From positions 3,265 through 12,733 of the forward strand of contig DUJC01000063.1 in the NCBI GenBank assembly GCA_013330015.1: a DNA stretch of 9,469 nt, written 5' to 3'. The DNA is from Candidatus Poseidoniaceae archaeon. Lineage in GTDB: Archaea > Thermoplasmatota > Poseidoniia > Poseidoniales > Poseidoniaceae. Below the pieces are notes generated by a model. It did not search any database. It had not been told where the DNA came from and worked only from the letters and a program-made list of their open reading frames with translations. The position numbers were made by a program, and so were the translations under genes. This document shows, piece after piece, positions 5,397 through 9,469 of the stretch. Positions within the stretch are counted from its first letter, which is position 1; every line of letters begins with the position of its first letter.

Positions 5397-8300
5397 ATGA
5401 GCAACCGCAATGCCGACCGTCGAGGACCAAAGAAGGCCCTCTTATTGACCTCGTTAATGCTTCTTGCATCGTGGTCTGCTGGACTCGCTGGTGTGCCGTT
5501 TGCCTCTGCTCACGAAACGGACGATGTGGCCGCATGGCCTCTTTCTGGCTCCAACGACACCGGGTGGATTCAGTTGGATGCAATCGTGGGCAATGACCCA
5601 ATTCTCTCCAATCAGGCAACAGCGGATTGGGTTCTGGAATTCGCCCCTGGAGCAGAGATTTCGAACGTTTCACTCCAAGTCCATGTCAACGGTTCGAACG
5701 GCCTCATGATCAACGAGCCTCTTCTCGTCGCCAACGACATCGGTATCAATCTGTTCGATTGGAGAGGGCTAGGAACTCTAGGCGCATCCGATTCTTTTGA
5801 TGGAGCAAATCCTTACTCAGACCGACTCTCTCCCAACAGCGCCTCCGGTGCAGGTTGGACATTGCCCTCGGATGCGGACATCACAGAGTTAGCCTTTGAA
5901 GCCCTAGCACCAGTTGACCCAATTACATCGTTCGCTCCTGTGAGCATTCCCCTTTACAACGCAGTTCAACATCCAAACGATGGGCAACTCTACTTGCAGG
6001 GCAGCACATCCATTCTTGTTCTCGATGCGAACAACGATCCTGCAGTCATTGACCTCTACGACTTCGATGACCTCAATTCTGAGATTGTAAGCATCGCTAT
6101 TGGTCCGAGTGGCAACATCCACGTCGCCTTCGCAGATGGTATGTTCAAACTCATTTCGCAAAGCGACGGTACAATAAGCGACGGTTTACCAGATGCTGGC
6201 TTTGAAATTGGACTGTTCGAAGTGCTTCCATCGGGCATCTACGTCATGACAAATGATGGTACACTGCTCCAACTTGACGCCTCCAACACATGGAGCCAGA
6301 TTGTTTCTGCCAACTCGAACAGTTGGCCTTTGTCGACGGAAGTCAACGATCTCCACGAGGAGAGCGGAATATTGTATGCCGCAACCGATAACGGTGTTGG
6401 ACGCTACGATTTGAACAACAATCAGCCCCTTTCCGCTTGGAGTTCTGCCAACGTCCTCCACAGCGACGATGTCACGAAAATGGAATCCGCTGGCAATCAA
6501 CTTCTCTTCGCATCAAGCGACAATGGACTTGCCCGATACAATTGGAATTCGGGTTTTTGGCTGGCGACATGGAGCGATGCGAATTGGTTGCCATCCAACG
6601 AGGTTGAAGGAATTCAATCGCATCAAGATACGCTTCACATCATGAGTGGTGATCAACTGCTTCGCTACAATCTCACGACGGGTGTCTTTGGTTCCTCCAT
6701 CCCACTCAACAACCTCAACCTCACTGACTCTGGATTCAATGCCTTGTTCGCATGGGAAGCCAACGGGGAACGTGCTCCGTCATCGATGATGCATGTTGCA
6801 ACAGATGGCGGTCGTATTGTTCTGATCGATGCGAGTATGCAGAGCACCTTAGCTCGAGAAATTGTTCTCGCAACTGGTCCATCCGATGCTGCGCTTACCG
6901 ATGCACTCGAACACAACGGTATCCTCTATGTGGCCGGGTATTTCTCTGAAACGGTTGACCGATTCGATATTGCATCGTCTGTATGGCTTGCGCCAATTAA
7001 TCTCGGCGATGTGGTCACATCGCTCGCCGTCACGGGCGATACGATCATCGCGGGTACACTCGATGACGGATTGTTCCTCATTGAGAACGGTTCGATTCGC
7101 ACCAATATTCCTGCTGGAAATAATCCAGATGCCAATACAAAGTACATCGTTGACATCGCAGCTGACGGCGATTGTACGACCACAGCAGGTTGTCAAATTC
7201 TCTTTGTTCAGGAATACGCTGCATTCAGAGCTGATGTTGATTCCACTGCTGTTGGATCTCCAACGCTGCTTACTTCCAGTACAAATTTCATTGGACAAGT
7301 CGCAACATACGCAGGAGTGGGTTACTGGTCGTCCAATGAAGGTCTTCTTCGCTACGACATTGCAAACGATACGTTCCTTGCAGCATGGGGCTCAACCGGC
7401 GTCAATGGTGTCGACAATGCTCCAGTTGCTGTCGTTGGAGATGTTCTCCACATGGGTCTAGCAGGCTATGGAGTTGCACGAAAAGATCTTGCAACAGGCG
7501 AGATTCTCACACCAATCACCTCCCAAAACAGCATCATGACCTCCAACACCATCTATGCATTGGAGGTCAATGGAAACGACCTGTGGATTGGAACGCAGCA
7601 AGGCGGATTCATTTGGGATGGGTCATCGATGAGTCAACTCTCGACCTCTGGAAGTGACTGGACGCGCCGTCCTTCGCAACACTTTGACTTCGAATACGAT
7701 GGAAACTGGATGTACTCAGGAACAAACATCGGTGTTTGTCGCTACTCACCAGGCAATGGAGCTATCGATGATTGTCTCAATGTTTACGATGGTATGCCAA
7801 ACTGGGGCACGTACGTTGTAGGCGTCAACAGCACCACTGTTTTCGGTGGAACGTTCAGCGGTGTGGGGCTTATCGATAAGAGCAGCTTCACCGTCGAAGA
7901 TGAGTGGGAAGCGACTGCATCAACCTCGGATGCTATTGTCGAAGTCATCGATGATATTGCTTACATCGGACTCACTGGAATTGGTGTGGCTCGCTGGGAC
8001 ATTAGTAACAGCCAATGGCTCACAACATGGACGGAGGATAATGTACTTGACAATGGAAACGAGGATGTTACGAGTCTTATCGCTGACATTCGGCCAGGAT
8101 ACATTTGGATCGGAGGGCAAGATGGATTCCAGCTTCTAGGAACTGCCAACGGTACTGAATTCTATGATATTGAAAAATCGAATTCACTCTATTCAGGAAA
8201 TGGAAATCCATTCGACTTGACGATGTATGGATACACAATGTACTATCATCAAGGGACTTCAAGTGACAGCATCTATGGCATCGATGTTGCGAATTTCACA

Positions 8301-9469
8301 TCAATAACGCCACTCGACGCTGGCCAACGTGTTGGAGAGAACGGAGGAGACATTGCTGGATTGAACATCGTTGGCGATATGCTCCTTGCCAGCGTCGTTT
8401 CTGGCCAGTGGTGGCAACAAGACGGGAGTGGAGGTATCGCTCAGTACAACCTATCGACGAGCACTTGGGGAACATCTGTTCTGCCATCCGGCCAAGTCGA
8501 TCGGGTTACTGCGTTCGAATCCTCGAGCGGAAACACGTGGATTTCTTGGGGAGAAATTGCACTCGAAGTCTACAGCTCGAGCGGAACCAAACTCGGAACC
8601 TGGGACAATTTTGAATTCCCAATCCGTGAAATCATCGAGTACGATGGACTTGTTCTCATTGCAACCGAAGACGGTGTTGAACGTTTCAATGAAACCTCGT
8701 TTTCATGGGAATCGACATGGACGCCTGGGAACGGTTTGCCAAACAACATGGGCGATTGGGTTGGTGAGCTTTGGACGGATGGAACACACCTCGTTGTTGG
8801 ATCGGCAACCTTCGCAGGTTGGGGCGGATTCCAGCGGGGTGTTGTCGGCCATCTTGATGGCTCAACTGGAACATGGTCGACGTTCAATACTGGACAAAAC
8901 GGTGTGCCAAACGGATACCCACTCTCGATGACCGAGTGTGGCTCGTATCTATACATTGGACTGTTCAACAACAATGGTGGAGTCATGTACATGGACTTGA
9001 ACACCTCTTCGGTGGTTGGGTCATTCACGACATCTGTCTTGAGCAATGGACGTGTGGCCTCTGTTGCGTGCGATGCTGTTGATACACTCTACGTTGGTTA
9101 CGATGCGGACAACCAAGGCATTTCCAAGTACGACACGGTATCTGGATCGTGGCTAGCAAAGATTACCTCTGCATCCAATGGACTTCCAACGGATCCTGTT
9201 TGGCTTGATGCAATGGATTTCTCAAGTGGTAAACTCATGATCGGCTACGATGATTCGGGTGGATTTGCTATCATTTCAACCCGAGGAACAGTTACAGGAC
9301 AAGCGAGTGTTCAGCAGGTTGGAACACCGGTCACATCGGTCAAGCACACTGGAACAGAGTGGTTGATTGGACAAGCAGGTGAAGCGAGTGGTTACTCTCG
9401 CGTTGACAAATTGGGTACATCTGGCTTGTACACCGCATTCGAACTTCCAGCGCTTGTCAGTGGAAACAT
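5397..9469 (+). CDS. Giant secreted multi-beta-propeller protein, 3' end cut by window edge
   Basis: The frame is open from the ATG at 5397 to the window end, 1357 residues without a stop. The N-terminus has a basic n-region (RNADRRGPKK, 4-13), a hydrophobic core (14-33) and a signal peptidase-like site ASA|HE after residue 38, so the protein is exported. Residues 39 to about 180 form a domain I cannot assign. From about 198 to the edge I count some 26 blade-like repeats, 43-53 residues apart where measured, of the form (I/L)(W/Y)(I/V)(G/A)T..(G)G(V/L).RYD. Examples are LYAATDNGVGRYD (326-338), LLFASSDNGLARYN (369-382), LWIGTQQGGF (729-738) and AYIGLTGIGVARWD. Linkers such as WTPGNGLPNN (1108-1117) and NGLPTD recall two-component-regulator propeller repeats. 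Only six cysteines occur, at 593/599, 781/793 and 1181/1225, pairable as disulfides. Sequons for N-glycosylation are frequent. Adhesion, glycan binding or surface sensing are possible roles; the unseen C-terminus would decide. Confidence 0.9.
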   Translation, partial: MSNRNADRRGPKKALLLTSLMLLASWSAGLAGVPFASAHETDDVAAWPLSGSNDTGWIQLDAIVGNDPILSNQATADWVLEFAPGAEISNVSLQVHVNGSNGLMINEPLLVANDIGINLFDWRGLGTLGASDSFDGANPYSDRLSPNSASGAGWTLPSDADITELAFEALAPVDPITSFAPVSIPLYNAVQHPNDGQLYLQGSTSILVLDANNDPAVIDLYDFDDLNSEIVSIAIGPSGNIHVAFADGMFKLISQSDGTISDGLPDAGFEIGLFEVLPSGIYVMTNDGTLLQLDASNTWSQIVSANSNSWPLSTEVNDLHEESGILYAATDNGVGRYDLNNNQPLSAWSSANVLHSDDVTKMESAGNQLLFASSDNGLARYNWNSGFWLATWSDANWLPSNEVEGIQSHQDTLHIMSGDQLLRYNLTTGVFGSSIPLNNLNLTDSGFNALFAWEANGERAPSSMMHVATDGGRIVLIDASMQSTLAREIVLATGPSDAALTDALEHNGILYVAGYFSETVDRFDIASSVWLAPINLGDVVTSLAVTGDTIIAGTLDDGLFLIENGSIRTNIPAGNNPDANTKYIVDIAADGDCTTTAGCQILFVQEYAAFRADVDSTAVGSPTLLTSSTNFIGQVATYAGVGYWSSNEGLLRYDIANDTFLAAWGSTGVNGVDNAPVAVVGDVLHMGLAGYGVARKDLATGEILTPITSQNSIMTSNTIYALEVNGNDLWIGTQQGGFIWDGSSMSQLSTSGSDWTRRPSQHFDFEYDGNWMYSGTNIGVCRYSPGNGAIDDCLNVYDGMPNWGTYVVGVNSTTVFGGTFSGVGLIDKSSFTVEDEWEATASTSDAIVEVIDDIAYIGLTGIGVARWDISNSQWLTTWTEDNVLDNGNEDVTSLIADIRPGYIWIGGQDGFQLLGTANGTEFYDIEKSNSLYSGNGNPFDLTMYGYTMYYHQGTSSDSIYGIDVANFTSITPLDAGQRVGENGGDIAGLNIVGDMLLASVVSGQWWQQDGSGGIAQYNLSTSTWGTSVLPSGQVDRVTAFESSSGNTWISWGEIALEVYSSSGTKLGTWDNFEFPIREIIEYDGLVLIATEDGVERFNETSFSWESTWTPGNGLPNNMGDWVGELWTDGTHLVVGSATFAGWGGFQRGVVGHLDGSTGTWSTFNTGQNGVPNGYPLSMTECGSYLYIGLFNNNGGVMYMDLNTSSVVGSFTTSVLSNGRVASVACDAVDTLYVGYDADNQGISKYDTVSGSWLAKITSASNGLPTDPVWLDAMDFSSGKLMIGYDDSGGFAIISTRGTVTGQASVQQVGTPVTSVKHTGTEWLIGQAGEASGYSRVDKLGTSGLYTAFELPALVSGN

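Noticed and set aside
5397..5510. Twin-arginine (Tat) signal in the propeller N-terminus
   Set aside because: A double Arg is present (RRGPKK), but the following residues do not fit the Tat consensus and the leader reads as a normal Sec signal peptide.
6849..7461. Overlapping frames of 149 residues (minus) and 199 residues (plus)
   Set aside because: Both are shadows of the propeller reading frame, which continues uninterrupted with blade motifs here.
8371..9046. Frames of 186 residues (plus) and 158 residues (minus)
   Set aside because: They are out of frame with, or antisense to, the propeller gene; no independent start signals or family features.
1..9469. CRISPR arrays, tRNA or rRNA genes, transposons
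   Set aside because: No regularly spaced repeats, cloverleaf-like sequence or transposase motifs were seen on either strand.

Overview
The window looks like archaeal DNA, most likely from a marine Thermoplasmatota lineage of the Marine Group II / Poseidoniales type. This is an inference, not a match. Its basis is the moderate GC content, the acidic Asp/Asn/Ser/Thr-rich exported proteins, TATA-like boxes about 26 bases upstream of start codons that lack a Shine-Dalgarno, and a very large secreted beta-propeller protein beside bacterial-style central-carbon enzymes. A bacterial origin cannot be excluded from sequence alone.

Layout. Bases 1-1500 (minus) carry the first 500 residues of a hybrid malic enzyme (MaeB type: malic domain plus the start of a phosphotransacetylase-like domain), cut by the left edge. 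A 154-base divergent spacer separates it from pyruvate kinase (1655-3124, plus). The spacer holds a long imperfect inverted repeat, and both genes have the same 11-base leader next to their start codons. The two enzymes are the two main routes into pyruvate (from malate and from phosphoenolpyruvate), so shared control would make metabolic sense.

Bases 3136-5154 (minus) hold a two-gene unit converging on pyruvate kinase: a polytopic membrane protein with about 12 predicted helices, then a single-pass membrane-anchored acidic protein. I recognise neither. The unit is bracketed by a direct repeat. The last 77 bases of the pyruvate kinase region (3051-3127, including its stop codon) recur at 5265-5341 with 7 mismatches by my hand alignment, and the copy keeps the reading frame and stop. 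It is a stranded pyruvate kinase tail, which suggests that the gene pair was inserted, or the region rearranged, at the 3' end of pyk.

From 5397 to the right edge (plus) runs one open frame of 1357 residues with no stop in the window. It encodes an exported protein with a signal peptide, a short N-terminal domain of unknown type, and about 26 beta-propeller blade repeats resembling the two-component-regulator propeller family. Its C-terminus, and so any anchor or effector domain, lies outside the window. No RNA gene, CRISPR array, transposase or integrase was seen.
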